Positions 1 to 10,590 of a stretch of DNA of 64,000 bases are shown piece after piece. The position numbers were made by a program, and so were the translations under genes. Below the pieces are notes generated by a model that was given only the letters and a program-made list of their open reading frames with translations, did not search any database and was not told where the DNA came from. The stretch is from Spongospora subterranea f. sp. subterranea (lineage: Eukaryota; Endomyxa: Phytomyxea; Phytomyxea; Plasmodiophorida): the NCBI GenBank assembly GCA_049724395.1, contig JAUGWO010000017.1, positions 27,851 through 91,850 on the forward strand, in the 5' to 3' direction. Every line of letters starts with the position of its first letter. Positions within the stretch are counted from its first letter, which is position 1.

Positions 1-352
1 AAACCCTAAAATGTCTGCCGCATTTAATTAATCATATAGGCCATGTAATTGTCTTCGATGATATAACTTTACACGAAGCGCCGGCAAAATACGGGTTGCG
101 TCTGTCTTTCGACTTACAATCTAGCATCACATTATTAGCTAATGTATGTATATATGATTCCGAGGACAAACTGTCCACCCTGAGTCGGCGTTGCAACGAT
201 CGTGGTCGGGGCCACCTTTGCAGTGATACGGATGCGAAAGTCGAAAGACAGACGCAACCCGCATTTTGCCGGCGCTTCGTGTAAAGTTATATCATCGAGG
301 ACAATTACATGGCCTATATGATTAATTAAATGCGGCAGACATTTTAGGGTTT
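1..352. repeat. Fold-back MITE with about 115-bp terminal inverted repeats
   Basis: Bases 1-115 are an almost perfect reverse complement of bases 238-352, with only a few mismatches. Both ends read AAACCCTAAA inward. The unpaired middle is about 120 bp and has no convincing ORF. This is the form of a non-autonomous inverted-repeat element. The left end coincides with the window edge, so a target-site duplication cannot be checked. The terminal AAACCCTAAA resembles plant-type telomere repeats but occurs only once per end, so I read it as the element terminus. A minus-strand exon appears to stop at a GTGGGT donor about 13 bp beyond the right end, so the element may sit in an intron. Confidence 0.85.
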
Positions 353-636
353 AGCGCACCCACCTTGACGACGTACAGGACAATGCCTGTTGCCCTCCAC
401 CGAATTTCCTCAGCTGATTGTTTTAGCAGATCGGTTTCCTGACCAAACCTGAGATAAATGGTGATGTATTGGGGCAAAAACCACTGTCTCAAATCACCAA
501 CATAACCGAGATAACATCTATTGACTAGGTCGTGACGGGAAACCATAATCGACTGAGACAAGTGGGTTCTTATCACCAGAAAAGTAAACCCTGAAATATC
601 ACGACGTTGTAATACTATATAGCTAGGGATCATCAT
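353..636 (-). CDS. Unrecognised possible exon(s) next to the MITE
   Basis: An open minus-strand frame runs about 90 codons, starting with ATG ATG near 636. It contains AEEIRWRATGIVLYVVKV and ends at a possible splice donor (AAG|GTGGGT) near 365, just inside the MITE. I do not recognise a domain. Two internal AG and GT pairs could be splice sites, so the exact structure is open. It may be the 5' part of a gene whose remainder lies left of the window, or a chance ORF. From 637 to 846 I see nothing else. Confidence 0.25.
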
Positions 637-846
637 TGAGGGTAAGGCGGACCGAATCAGGAATCAATCGATAAAGAGTTAAACGATTGATGAAACCCCC
701 AATGATGAACAAATGGGAAGAAGTCGACCGACTCAATCTACTTCGGCCACTTTACATGACGGGATAACCACCACTAATTGCAGAACATTGCTGGCAGGAT
801 CATGGCAACGGCCGAACTATATAAATTTGATTGAAGATTTAGGAAA

Positions 847-1398
847 ATGTGGATGAAATTGACGGTTTTTGTGGCGTGTTTGACGACAGTTATAAGTGCA
901 CAAACTGAGAAATCGGCTGTGGATGCTCTGATTGGTGATGGCGGACACACAGGCCTACAGGCACCAGCGGCCGGCAAGGCGATCAAAGAAGTCGAGGGCG
1001 TTATTAGCCATCAGATCCATATTGCCGCCCATCACGTCATGGCCAGTATTGAACAATCCCTACCGAGGGCAGTGCACATCGCCCAAGAGGAAATCAACAA
1101 ACTGGAGAACGTGCTGGCCAAGTTTCGAGGTGGTCAGACAGCGGCAAGAGTTGAAGACGAGAAGTGGTTCCATAAACATAATGGGATACTGACGAAACTC
1201 GACAATGATTTTGAACAAATCCGAAACAAATTGCAGAAATTGGAGGAGAAGACAGCAATGGCGAAAGGGAAGGTGGAAGAGGAGCCCCAACAATGGTTAA
1301 TACCTCTGATCCTGTTTGAAGTTGGGTTCTTCGTTTACGTGCTTTGGGGACCAATTAGACACGTGATGAAGAAAGAATATCCGGATTCAATACTCTAA
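847..1398 (+). CDS. Type I membrane protein with signal peptide and coiled coil
   Basis: An intronless 183-residue ORF starts at ATG 847. Residues 1-19 form a signal peptide (MWMKLTVFVACLTTVISA). Residues 60-145 are rich in heptad-like Leu/Ile/Val with Lys, Glu and Gln, typical of a coiled-coil stalk (AQEEINKLENVLAKF, FEQIRNKLQKLEEKTA). Residues about 152-168 form one membrane segment (WLIPLILFEVGFFVYVLW), followed by a short basic cytosolic tail. The topology is that of a secretory-pathway type I protein and resembles the stalk and TM of cargo-receptor lectins, but no lectin domain is present. I do not recognise the family. The complementary-strand ORFs here are shadows. Confidence 0.7.
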   Translation: MWMKLTVFVACLTTVISAQTEKSAVDALIGDGGHTGLQAPAAGKAIKEVEGVISHQIHIAAHHVMASIEQSLPRAVHIAQEEINKLENVLAKFRGGQTAARVEDEKWFHKHNGILTKLDNDFEQIRNKLQKLEEKTAMAKGKVEEEPQQWLIPLILFEVGFFVYVLWGPIRHVMKKEYPDSIL

Positions 1399-2522
1399 TG
1401 AATACAAATTTCAAGGACGTTAGCTGAATAGGCGGGTTGACGATAGAGTCAAGCGGAGATAAAGGAGACAGATTCATACACAAAGTGACGATAACAGCCG
1501 GTCGATCACGAGGCGTAGAATGGTGTAAGGCAATCAGATTGTATAGGGGACAAAAATGGGATAAATGATCAGAGCAAAAAAATCAGATGAGCGACCAAGA
1601 TACATGAAGAATATGAAGTTTCGCAAGTGCAATTTGACCACGGGCGGTCAAAAAGGAGTGACTAATGAGCTTATTCGGTATCGATAAGCTATTTTGAAAC
1701 GGAGGGAGTATTGACAAATTAGGGGCAGATTTCGAGAAACTCTGAACAAAGCAAGACGAAGCGGATGTTTTATTGTGAGGACCTGTACATTACAAGAGGA
1801 AACAACCTCTCACAAAATCCCAAAGGAGATTCCCTCTATAAATAATCAGCTGGTTTGCGATGAAGGCGACATGTCCTGCAGCAATGGTGTTCCATAAGGA
1901 ATGGTGTCTCAACGGGTTTCGGGGTTTTCGTAAGTCGGGTCATTCCAACATCACACACTCATTTTTCTGGAACAGACTACTGAGTAACATATAGCGAAGG
2001 TCCTTATCACAGACACATGATTTGTGCCTAGATGGCGCCCTGGCCCGTGTGACGTGACACCCAGGTACCGCCCCTTGGCCCTAGCGTAGACATGGGTACT
2101 ACAGATTTCACAAAAATGTGGTGAACGCAATCACAAAAAACAGCAAAAAGCGGCACAGGACATCGGTTGAACAAAATTGTCATTTTTTTTCTTTTATCAA
2201 CGAGCCCATAGTCGCTGCAGTGATTTGTTGATACCTGCCAACCTTTCTTTAACGTGATCACGATAAAGCTTGAAATGGCCTTGATCAGTTCGGTTAACTT
2301 TGGAAGGTCTCTCATCCAGTTTGGGTACCACCGAATGTCGCCTTATCAAAACTGCACAGATATGGAAACAACGGATTCAATGGTCTTCCATGGGCCATGG
2401 GATTACTGGGAGGACAACATGACATAACATATGTTCTTCGGAAGTGATTTCGGTCGGTTCGATTGAAATGGAAATGAGACGGACCTTTTTGTCATTTGAA
2501 ATCGGAGATCAAATTGGTGAAT
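1399..2522. other. Intergenic; right part belongs to the duplicated unit
   Basis: I see no supported gene. About 2125-2300 is related to about 5535-5670 upstream of the second NTPase copy; both contain CATCGGTTGAACAAAATTGT. The segmental duplication therefore includes at least 400 bp of 5' flank. Short ORFs here lack domain or splice support. Confidence 0.6.
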
Positions 2523-4420
2523 ATGACATCATCACCATCTCACACTGTAAACTGTTTGCTATTTCAAGAGGATTTCAAACTGGACGTCGCTGACATGAAG
2601 AGTATTAAAACAATGGTCTGCCAAAAGAACAGGTGTCGCCAGATGGTGAGCGAACACCCCCGTCGAACAGATGGCTTTCAGGAACAATATTCCCGAGCAC
2701 ATCAATATATTCGTCAGAAATGCTCCTTGACCATTGATGACTTCCAGGACGATCGGATTACAATCTCCACAATGGCTCAGACAAAATGTAGACAATGTCA
2801 ACAACTAATGATCGATCATGGCCGACGGGGGTCACCACCAACAGGTAATGATTTATTGACGATTGGGTTGTTGTAAACGAGGGTGAAATACTGAATACGG
2901 CTGTGTTATCAGGAAGAGGAGATGATGATGACGAGTCGGGACCAAATATTGACATGACATTGGCAGAAGAAGATATCTCAGACTATGGGGACATTGGCGA
3001 GTTTTTTCGAAATATTGGGAACGGGAAGATTGTGGAGAACATGTTGATATTAAAGAGGGGTCTTCTCGATATGGGGACGAGGATATATATTCGACAGTGT
3101 TATATTGATATGTTGAACAGGATTAAAAATCGCGATAATGGAATATATCGCTATGTAATTACCGGCTCATCTGGTATTGGGAAATCTCTATTCGCTGTAT
3201 ATTGTATATATTGTTCATATCAGGATTATGAAGCAATTATATATCAAACAGAGCAACACCAGTTATTATTCGATTGTCGGAACATGACGACCAGGTCCAT
3301 AAATACCCAACAGCTCTCACTCATGGTTTCATATCCTGGTCAGCGCCATCTCCTATATATTGTTGATTCTGTTGCCCCAGAGGTGTTCGCCTCGTGTCCA
3401 ACTATAATGATCACGAGTTATCGCTCATCAGAGTACAAAGCTCTTCTCACCAATATCTCTACCACTCTCAAGCTGTTTATGCCTCCATGGCAATATCAAC
3501 AACTACAATATGTCAATAACTTGACACAAATTCGCTCAAAATCTGATTTCAACAGTGCTTGTTATTTCGCTGGTGGATCAGCACGACTTGTTTTCAGTAA
3601 ATTGGCTGTTAAGAACTTACGTCAAACCGTTGACAATGAACTATTTTCTGAATTTCACGGATTCAGCTCCCTGATCAGACAGACGCCCGATATTGGTGAG
3701 AGCCCACAGCTGCTACAGACTAGTTTACTGCACTTGATACCAAGTGATGATTACACAATTTCCAAGCTATATTGTGCATCAGAATATATTCGAATTTCTG
3801 TGCCATCTATAGTCTCAATCTCTGGATCTCTCAAAGAATCTATCTTCTCCAATCCAGTATTTTGGAGCAGCAACTGGGCAAAAGCATATGTAGCTATATT
3901 TCGGAATAACCCTTGGGTTAAGAGTCAAATTTCCGGACAATTAACATGGAAAAATCAGAACTCATCGTGTGTAGATCCTTTTCAAGCGAAGTCCTCAACG
4001 ATTTTCTACGGATATGATTCGATCTCAGAGATGGATATCCGTCCAGACGTGTTTTATGTCCCGGTAATCCCAAGTGAATGTGATGGATCTTCATTTGCCA
4101 TTGTTCAAGAACACATCTACATATACCAAGAAAGATTCCCTCGAGAATCTGCAGTGAAGGGTTGTGCGCTTCTCCAGCTTCTCAAGGCCATTCGGGCCCA
4201 TCCAAAGTTCAGTCAACTGCCAGCGTGTCTGATTGTTGTAAATTGCTCTACTGGCAGATCAGATAAGATCGGGTTATCGATTCCTCCAGATATTAATGAG
4301 AACTCGAAGAAACCTGAAACTTTCCTATCAGAGGTCGGCTCAATATCCACACAACACTACACAAGGGAATTATGCATGTCAATGCTCGGAAAGGGTGCCA
4401 CATGTTCGTTGTCGTTTTGA
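2523..4420 (+). CDS. P-loop NTPase of RHS/Crinkler type, copy 1 (intact)
   Basis: Two exons (2523-2844 and 2913-4420) flank a 68-bp GT-AG intron and give a 609-residue protein. Residues 1-107 are a header with spaced Cys and His, including CRQCQQLMIDHGRR. Then come an acidic linker and an AAA+/STAND-like NTPase: Walker A GSSGIGKS about residue 195, a Walker-B-like LLYIVDSV, a sensor-like MITSYR and a GGSARLV motif. The C-terminal third contains DGSSFAIVQEHIYIYQ and SAVKGCALLQLLKAIRA, matching the part of RHS/CRN proteins that often carries a restriction-endonuclease-like fold. Family members act as DNA-targeting effectors or in conflicts between elements; the role here is inference. The start aligns with the other two copies. 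No signal peptide is visible. Confidence 0.75.
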
Positions 4421-5909
4421 TTCAACATTGCCAGTTTCGTGTTATCAAGATCTGAAGCTCTCTGTATTACAAATCTGAAAAAAAAAACTGGTTAAGATAA
4501 AGTTTTTGTTATCTGGAACCGGGGTTTTGTGGTTGAACGCTGGACACATATTGGTTGTACAGTAGCAATTACCCGATACCGACAAATCCGGGCCTTGACA
4601 CTGTCGTCAGGTTTTAAGTAAAATCGCCAAACTTGATGTGGCTCAGTAGGTCTTGTCAAGACGAACTCCAATGTTTTACTGCATGATCTAAAACCTGACC
4701 AAACGATTAAGATGCCCAACAGACGGAGCGCAGCCTGATTGACAGTAAATATAGTACACCCTAGTGAACACACACTGACACCAACAGTTAACCTCACCAT
4801 GATGAGTGTATGTACAGAAGGAAGAGAGCAAACAATAGGAAGATCAGAATGGAGACACAATAGACACACGTAACTAGTAAAGATGAGTTGAACACTTCGC
4901 AAATAGACAACAACAATAATTGGATGACAAAACCATAGAGGAGAAGAAAATGCATATATTATTCTCGGCCACCGATAAACAAAAAACAACATGAAACACC
5001 ACACGGTCCATAGGAAAAATGAACACCGACAGCACCAAAACATTAAAAGAGATGGCATATCTATCGGTCTGAACACCAACCCAGCAGCCCACGCTTAAGT
5101 ACAACTGAATGGGTTCTGTATGATGATCTATCTGTTTGATAAGAACACCAGCGATTTCATGCCACTGAGAACGTTTGTCATTCTCCATTAGCCCAATGTC
5201 GATTCTGAGCAACGACAACGACTTGGGTATCTGGGTCCATCCAAGGTTTAAGACAGGGATCGCCTAACGTCAAATGCTGTCTTTCCTGCTACCATCATTG
5301 CCCATGCAAGAGATGCTTTGTGGGCGGATTCATGCGTTAATAAGTACGAATCCTCGTCGTGGAAGAGTCCGCTGAAAATCAGATATCATTTTTGTAAAAA
5401 CAATAAAAAAAGTCAAAAGATCAACTTCACTCCATTGATAGAATTCTACGGAAGCTCATCGAACCCGAAACAAGTTTGTCGTCCCCATCATTGTCAACGA
5501 CCATGTGTTTATACATGTGAAGACGTGTGAAGATGAAGCAAAAGGCGGCGGTGGGCATCGGTTGAACAAAATTGTCGTTTTCCTTTATCGGCGCGACCAT
5601 CGTCATTCCGCCGTTGTGAATTGTTGATATCTGTCAACTATCACATGATATGGCCCTGATCAGTTCGGTTCTATCCCCCATCCAATTTAAGACGCAGAGA
5701 CGTGATATGGTCCCTGTGCACCAAAATTTGGGTTTTGTCGAAACTGCAGAAATTTGGAAATAGCGGACTCAATCGGTTTTCGCATTTGGATTACTGCAGT
5801 ACATTATTATATAACATATGGTCATCGGTATTGATTTCGGCCGGTTCGATCGGAATGGAATTGAGACGGACCTTGTTGTCATATGAAATTGGAGATCTCA
5901 TTGGTGAAT
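4421..5909. other. Spacer between NTPase copies 1 and 2
   Basis: The start (about 4500-4570) matches the 3' flanks of copies 2 and 3; all three carry a form of ATCTGGAACCG followed by GGTTGA. The end (about 5535-5900) is duplicated 5' flank. A 195-codon minus-strand frame (5079-4492) has no ATG start and no recognisable domain. I do not support it as a gene. No kinase remnant was found here, unlike the spacers after copies 2 and 3. Confidence 0.5.
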
Positions 5910-7764
5910 ATGACATCATCACCATCTCGACCTGTAAATTGTTTGTTATTTAAAGAGGATTTTGAACTGAACGTCGATAAATCAACGGTCTGCCAAAAGA
6001 GAACGTGCTACAAGAAGGGGAGCGAACACCCCTGGCGAACAGATGCACTTCAGGAACAATATTCCCGAGCACATCAATATATTCGTCAGAAATGCTCCTT
6101 GACCATTGATGACTTCCAGGGCGATCGGATTACAATCTTCACAATGGCTCAGACAAAATGTAGACAATGTCAACAACTAATGATCGATCATGGCCGACGG
6201 GGGTCACCACCAACAGGTAATGATTTATTGACGATTGGGTTGTTGTAAACGAGGGTGAAATACTGAATACGGCTGTGTTATCAGGAAGAGGAGATGATGA
6301 TGACGAGTCGGGACCAAATATTGACATGACATTGGCAGAAACTCAGACTATGGGGACATTGGCGAGTTTTTTCGAAATATTGGGAACGGGAAGATTGTGG
6401 AGAACATGTTGATATTAAAGAGGGGTCTTCTCGATATGGGGACGAGGATATATATTCGACAGTGTTATATTGATATGTTGAATAGGATTAAAGGTGGCGA
6501 TAATGGAATATATCGCTATGTAATTACCGGCTCATCTGGTATTGGGAAATCTCTATTCGCTGTATATTGTATATATTGTTCATATCAGGATTATGAAGCA
6601 ATTATATATCAAACAGAGCAACACCAGTTATTATTCGATTGTCGGAACATGACGACCAGGTCCATAAATACCCAACAGCTCTCACTCATGGTTTCATATC
6701 CTGGTCAGCGCCATCTCCTATATATTGTTGATTCTGTTGCCCCAGAGGTGTTCGCCTCGTGTCCAACTATAATGATCACGAGTTATCGCTCATCAGAGTA
6801 CAAAGCTCTTCTCACCAATATCTCTACCACTCTCAAGCTGTTTATGCCTCCATGGCAATATCAACAACTACAATATGTCAATAACTAGACACAAGTTCGC
6901 TCAGAATCTGATTTCAAAAATGCTTGTTATTACGCTGGCGGATCAGCACGACTTGTTCTCAGTAAATTACCTATTGAGCGGGTACGCCGAACCGTCAGCA
7001 ATCAACTGTATTCTGAAGCTCAAGGATTATGCTCCTTTATCGGAAACTCGACTGATATTGGTGAGAGCCCAAAGCTGCTACAGACGAGTTTACTGCACTT
7101 GATACCAAGTGATGATTACACAACTGCCCAGCTATATTGTGCATCAGAATATATTCAGAGTGCAGTTCCATCTGCAGTGTCATCTGCAGTTTCACCTTCA
7201 GGCAGAGCTAATATCACTTCTCGCGAAATATACATTATGTACAGTTCCGAATTTTGGAACAGCGACCTTGCCAATGCATATGCAGCTATACTTCGGAATA
7301 ACAGACCGATCGATAGTGATTTGTTCAAACTGAGCATTGCGTTTCGACCTAAGTCCATAACTATATTCTATGGAACTGATTCAATCTCAACGATGGATAT
7401 CCTTCCAGACGTGTTTTATGTCCCGGTAATCCCAAGCGAATGTGATGGGGCTTCATTTGCCATTGTCCAAGGGCGCATCTTCATTTACAAACATATTTTC
7501 CCTGCAGAATCTTCAATGAAGGGTTGTGAGCTTCTCAAACTTCTCGAGGCAATTCGGGTCAAACCAGAGTTTCGTCAACTGCCAGCGTGTCTCATCATTT
7601 TGAAATGTCTTGGAATACATGGCGTCATAAATGAGACCCCGTTTTCGGCCCGACCAGATAATGAATGTCAAACCCTCCCACCTGAGCTTGCCTCAATATT
7701 CACACAATATTTCCACCTTCGCTTGCGTATCGAATGGACTGGGGTTGATACCGTAAATATGTGA
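5910..7764 (+). pseudogene. P-loop NTPase of RHS/Crinkler type, copy 2 (broken)
   Basis: It has the same exon-intron plan as copy 1, including an identical 68-bp intron. The header, Walker A GSSGIGKS, Walker-B-like segment and C-terminal nuclease-like region are all recognisable. The reading frame has about two interruptions, so it is not expected to give a full protein. From about 6058 to 6890 the sequence is nearly identical to 2685-3530 of copy 1, intron included, while both flanks and the 3' third are much more diverged. That contrast points to recent conversion or unequal exchange. The C-terminal third has a copy-specific Ser/Ala-rich insertion (AVPSAVSSAVSPSG). Confidence 0.75.
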
Positions 7765-8476
7765 TGTCGTATTGATTTAGCATTACTACATTTGTATCAT
7801 CACTGTCGGATCCCTTTCGCCTCTTATCGTGACTTTGAAATAAAATGATTCTCGTTGATGTTGTGTTATCTAGAGCCGGCTTACATAGCGTTCAACGTAG
7901 CTCTATACACGTTAAGCTTGATCCTCCTACTACTCCAACCTACAATAATGAATGCTCAGGTGAGAGGTAATATTCCATGTGAGTGTTCTTCATCAAATCA
8001 TAAATGGGCCCGAGTTTTACCTGTTCTCAAAACGTAAGGTTGCGTGCTTTCGATGCATCATAAGTTAGTGGTTTTATTTTCTCGTTGTGTTTGATTGCGC
8101 CCGATGCTCTACTTCATGTCTGAGACCTCCTAAAGCCATCTTGTGTTCTGACAGATTTTTTCTCTCTAATAATCTTCCGCTTATGAGGGTGCCAGGTTCT
8201 CTTTTCTAACCTCATTCTAACTTCCCCAAAGAGTTTTCGATCCGACTCCTTCTCCGTCCTTGTCCGTTCATTGACTTGCTCAGAAGCGTCTCGTTCCATT
8301 GAGTAGAGGCCACCGTTGATGTGACCCAACCGAGTAACCAAAAAATACAGGTTATGAGGTTGATCTTGGTTATCGCCATTTATCGCCACTGTTACCAAGG
8401 ACAACGATTGCGGAACCGTCCTGTCAAGTCACATTGTCATTAGTTTCGTTTAATTGATAATCGTTGTTGTTGCAAG
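7765..8476. other. Spacer between NTPase copy 2 and kinase remnant
   Basis: The start carries an AATAAA signal near 7840. About 8100-8476 is diverged but alignable with about 12890-13192, the region just upstream of the intact kinase (shared ATCCGACTCCTTC, GTCAAGTCACAT and the run into the kinase ATG). No gene is supported. Confidence 0.55.
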
Positions 8477-8820
8477 ATGACCATCGTGATCAGGAATTTA
8501 GGCCCGGTCGACGAGGAATGCATCGCTTTGACAATATGTCAATCTGTTGTTCTGATCCATCCTTGTTGGCCCTACGTCAAGTAAATTCGGTTCTTGTCGT
8601 GTCTATTTGTATGATGCGGCGTCATTCGATGGACGACCTGGTCAAAACTTCGCAGCGAAGCGTCTTCTCAATTATTATCTGAGAAGTAATCAACTTCGGG
8701 TCATCACCCGTTGATAGAGACCTTGTAACCCCTCATAAGTTCTCGTCGTTGTTAAACATGCTGGTTCATTAATTATCTATTAGGTTCATTTTTCGGCCAG
8801 TATATCAAAGGAGCGAAGAA
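8477..8820 (+). pseudogene. Serine/threonine kinase remnant (5' end only)
   Basis: It aligns with the first three exons of the kinase at 13193. It keeps the start (ATGACCATCGTGATCAGG against ATGGCCATCGGGATCAGA), the GDE-like start of the catalytic core and the region around CTCATCACCCG. The first intron has lost a proper donor and acceptor, the frame is interrupted, and part of exon 2 to exon 3 is missing. Similarity ends about 8820, before the catalytic loop. Its spacing from NTPase copy 2 (about 2.6 kb) equals that between NTPase copy 3 and the intact kinase, so both pairs derive from one duplicated segment. Confidence 0.7.
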
Positions 8821-9191
8821 TTCTGCACATTGATTATGAAATCAACGAAGCGTGTTCACAAGGATGTCTGGAAGATGTTGATGATTTGTCAAAGGCATTG
8901 ACGGATCGGAAGTCTCTGAACATAATGTCCTGGTTCTGCCCGTGGAGCTGATCTTGAGATCCAGGACCAGTTGCTGTGAGCTTGGTGTCATCAAGGAGCA
9001 TGAGACGGGTTTGATGATTTGAAAGGTTCGTTCAAGTTTACTTCACAAAGACTCATATAAGATTAGTGTCAATGGTTATCGCAAACTAATGCAACACGCA
9101 CGCCAGATGACCTGCATGACTGGTTCAATCAAAGGTGAAGACGCGATCAATATATAGTATAACCGGGAGTCTACTGTATTATATCAGAAAC
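8821..9191. other. Intergenic
   Basis: No supported gene. A GTGAGT donor follows the minus-strand exon that ends at about 9195, so a further exon of that gene may lie here, but I could not define it. Confidence 0.4.
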
Positions 9192-10096
9192 TCACCTTGG
9201 CGGCAGGGCATCCTCATTAGAAATACGATAAGAAAATAGAGGCTCACCCATAGAACTATCAGCAGACAAGTTTCCGAATTGTAGAACCACATGGGAGAAA
9301 TCAGGTCCATCAACAACTAAAGCTGGAGGTCTGTGTAAGAATTCATTAAGCGGGAGCGGGATCGTTTTTTTTTGAATATGCATCACTGTAGTTGGATTCG
9401 TTGTTTCGCATCGACAGGCATATCCTCGTGATATCCAACAGTAGCCACTTTGCAACAGGAATTTTTTCAAGCTCAATATTTGGATTGGAACTGAATCGGG
9501 CATCATGACAATGGGATTGAATAGGGTTCCTAGTTGATGGGATGAGAATTTCATTTCACAAATGCGGTTTACCATAGAATTGAGCCATACCAAAACGTCC
9601 GAAACGCTTCTGTTGAAGCCTGAATGCCCTTTCAATAACTTCAAGAATAGCACAGGCATCTTTGACTCTCCCAAACAACTTTGCAATTTCAACTCGCGGC
9701 CCCACATTTTTACATACACAATGGGTTCAGATGTTGAGGTTTTGATGCAGCATGAACTCTGTTGCTGCAAACGATTGAATTCATTCCAATAACCAAAGTA
9801 TCTCAGCTGATACTCTTCAAGTTTTTCCTTGTAATGTGCAAGTGTATTCTCCTTTTTTCTCGCAACGCTTCTGTTGTTGCTGTGGAATCAGCAAATGGCG
9901 CATTACACACAGACCTAATGTCTATGCGGTTTTTGATCTTGTGAATAAAACCTATTGATGGCGTTGCCCTGGATGGTGCTGACCAGAAATCTGACCCCTC
10001 AGTAGCGCTGAGGATCATCCAAAAAAAAAACAGATTAAGTTTTACAGCCTGAGCACCAAGGGCGTCTTCATCTGAGACCGTATTCACAGTATCCAT
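9192..10096 (-). CDS. Possible RhoGAP-domain protein (exons)
   Basis: A minus-strand model starts at ATG 10096 and uses short GT-AG introns. Its fusion of frames gives IKNRIDISNNRSVARKKENT, then a coiled-coil-like KLEEYQLRYFGYWNEFNRLQ. The downstream exon carries SEPIVYVKMW...LKLLKGHSGFNRSVSDVLVWL, then MKFSSHQLGTLFNPIVMMP. The pattern N-x3-L-x2-L-x2-LN, then K-x3-L-x3-F-P, resembles the second half of RhoGAP domains. The first half, with its arginine finger, was not found. The last exon ends at CAAG|GTGAGT, so the gene probably continues. One proposed intron is only about 35 bp, which weakens the model. RhoGAP proteins stimulate GTP hydrolysis by Rho-family GTPases. Confidence 0.4.
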
Positions 10097-10590
10097 TTCA
10101 ATACCTAAATTTCGTTTGGAATAATCTGTTTCAATTATTTCCGAAATTTCGGTAAATCAGAGTTATTTCACTCTTTCGCAAACTGATCTTGGGTTTGGTA
10201 AGCCCAGAGTTGTGATAGGTTTTCTTGGTCCGTTTCACGAGGCTTAATATATACGAGACTATTTAGTTTTGAGAATCATATCAGAACAGAGTTGAACTTG
10301 GTGTCATGCATTATTGTTGCTGTGGCTGTGTATCATGCATGCCACTTGAGATTCAGTTACCGCATCCTCTACAGTAGACTGAATAAGCAACACGGTCTGT
10401 AACGTAGCCCGGTACCCGTTACTGCAACACGCCAGTTCTGCTCTTCATCGCAACATGCTATGGTGCCCACCAGTGACTGCAGTACGCTCAGTATCATTCC
10501 TTGAGTTTCCGTTACTGCATGCTCTTCAGAATACACGTTGACTGAAACGCAAAAGGGTTTGGGGGACCCCACATCCGACCAGAATTCTTC
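10097..10590. other. Intergenic upstream of NTPase copy 3
   Basis: No gene is supported. It lies between the divergently transcribed RhoGAP-like exons and NTPase copy 3, so it should hold both promoters. About 10315-10530 contains several TACTGCA/TTACTGCA-like repeats in loose order. Confidence 0.4.

Noticed and set aside
1-10. AAACCCTAAA as a telomere end
   Set aside because: It occurs once and is mirrored at 343-352 as the end of an inverted repeat, so it is a MITE terminus, not a telomere array.
4492-5079. 195-codon minus-strand ORF as a membrane protein gene
   Set aside because: No ATG start, no domain, and it lies in duplicated flank whose other copies do not keep the frame.
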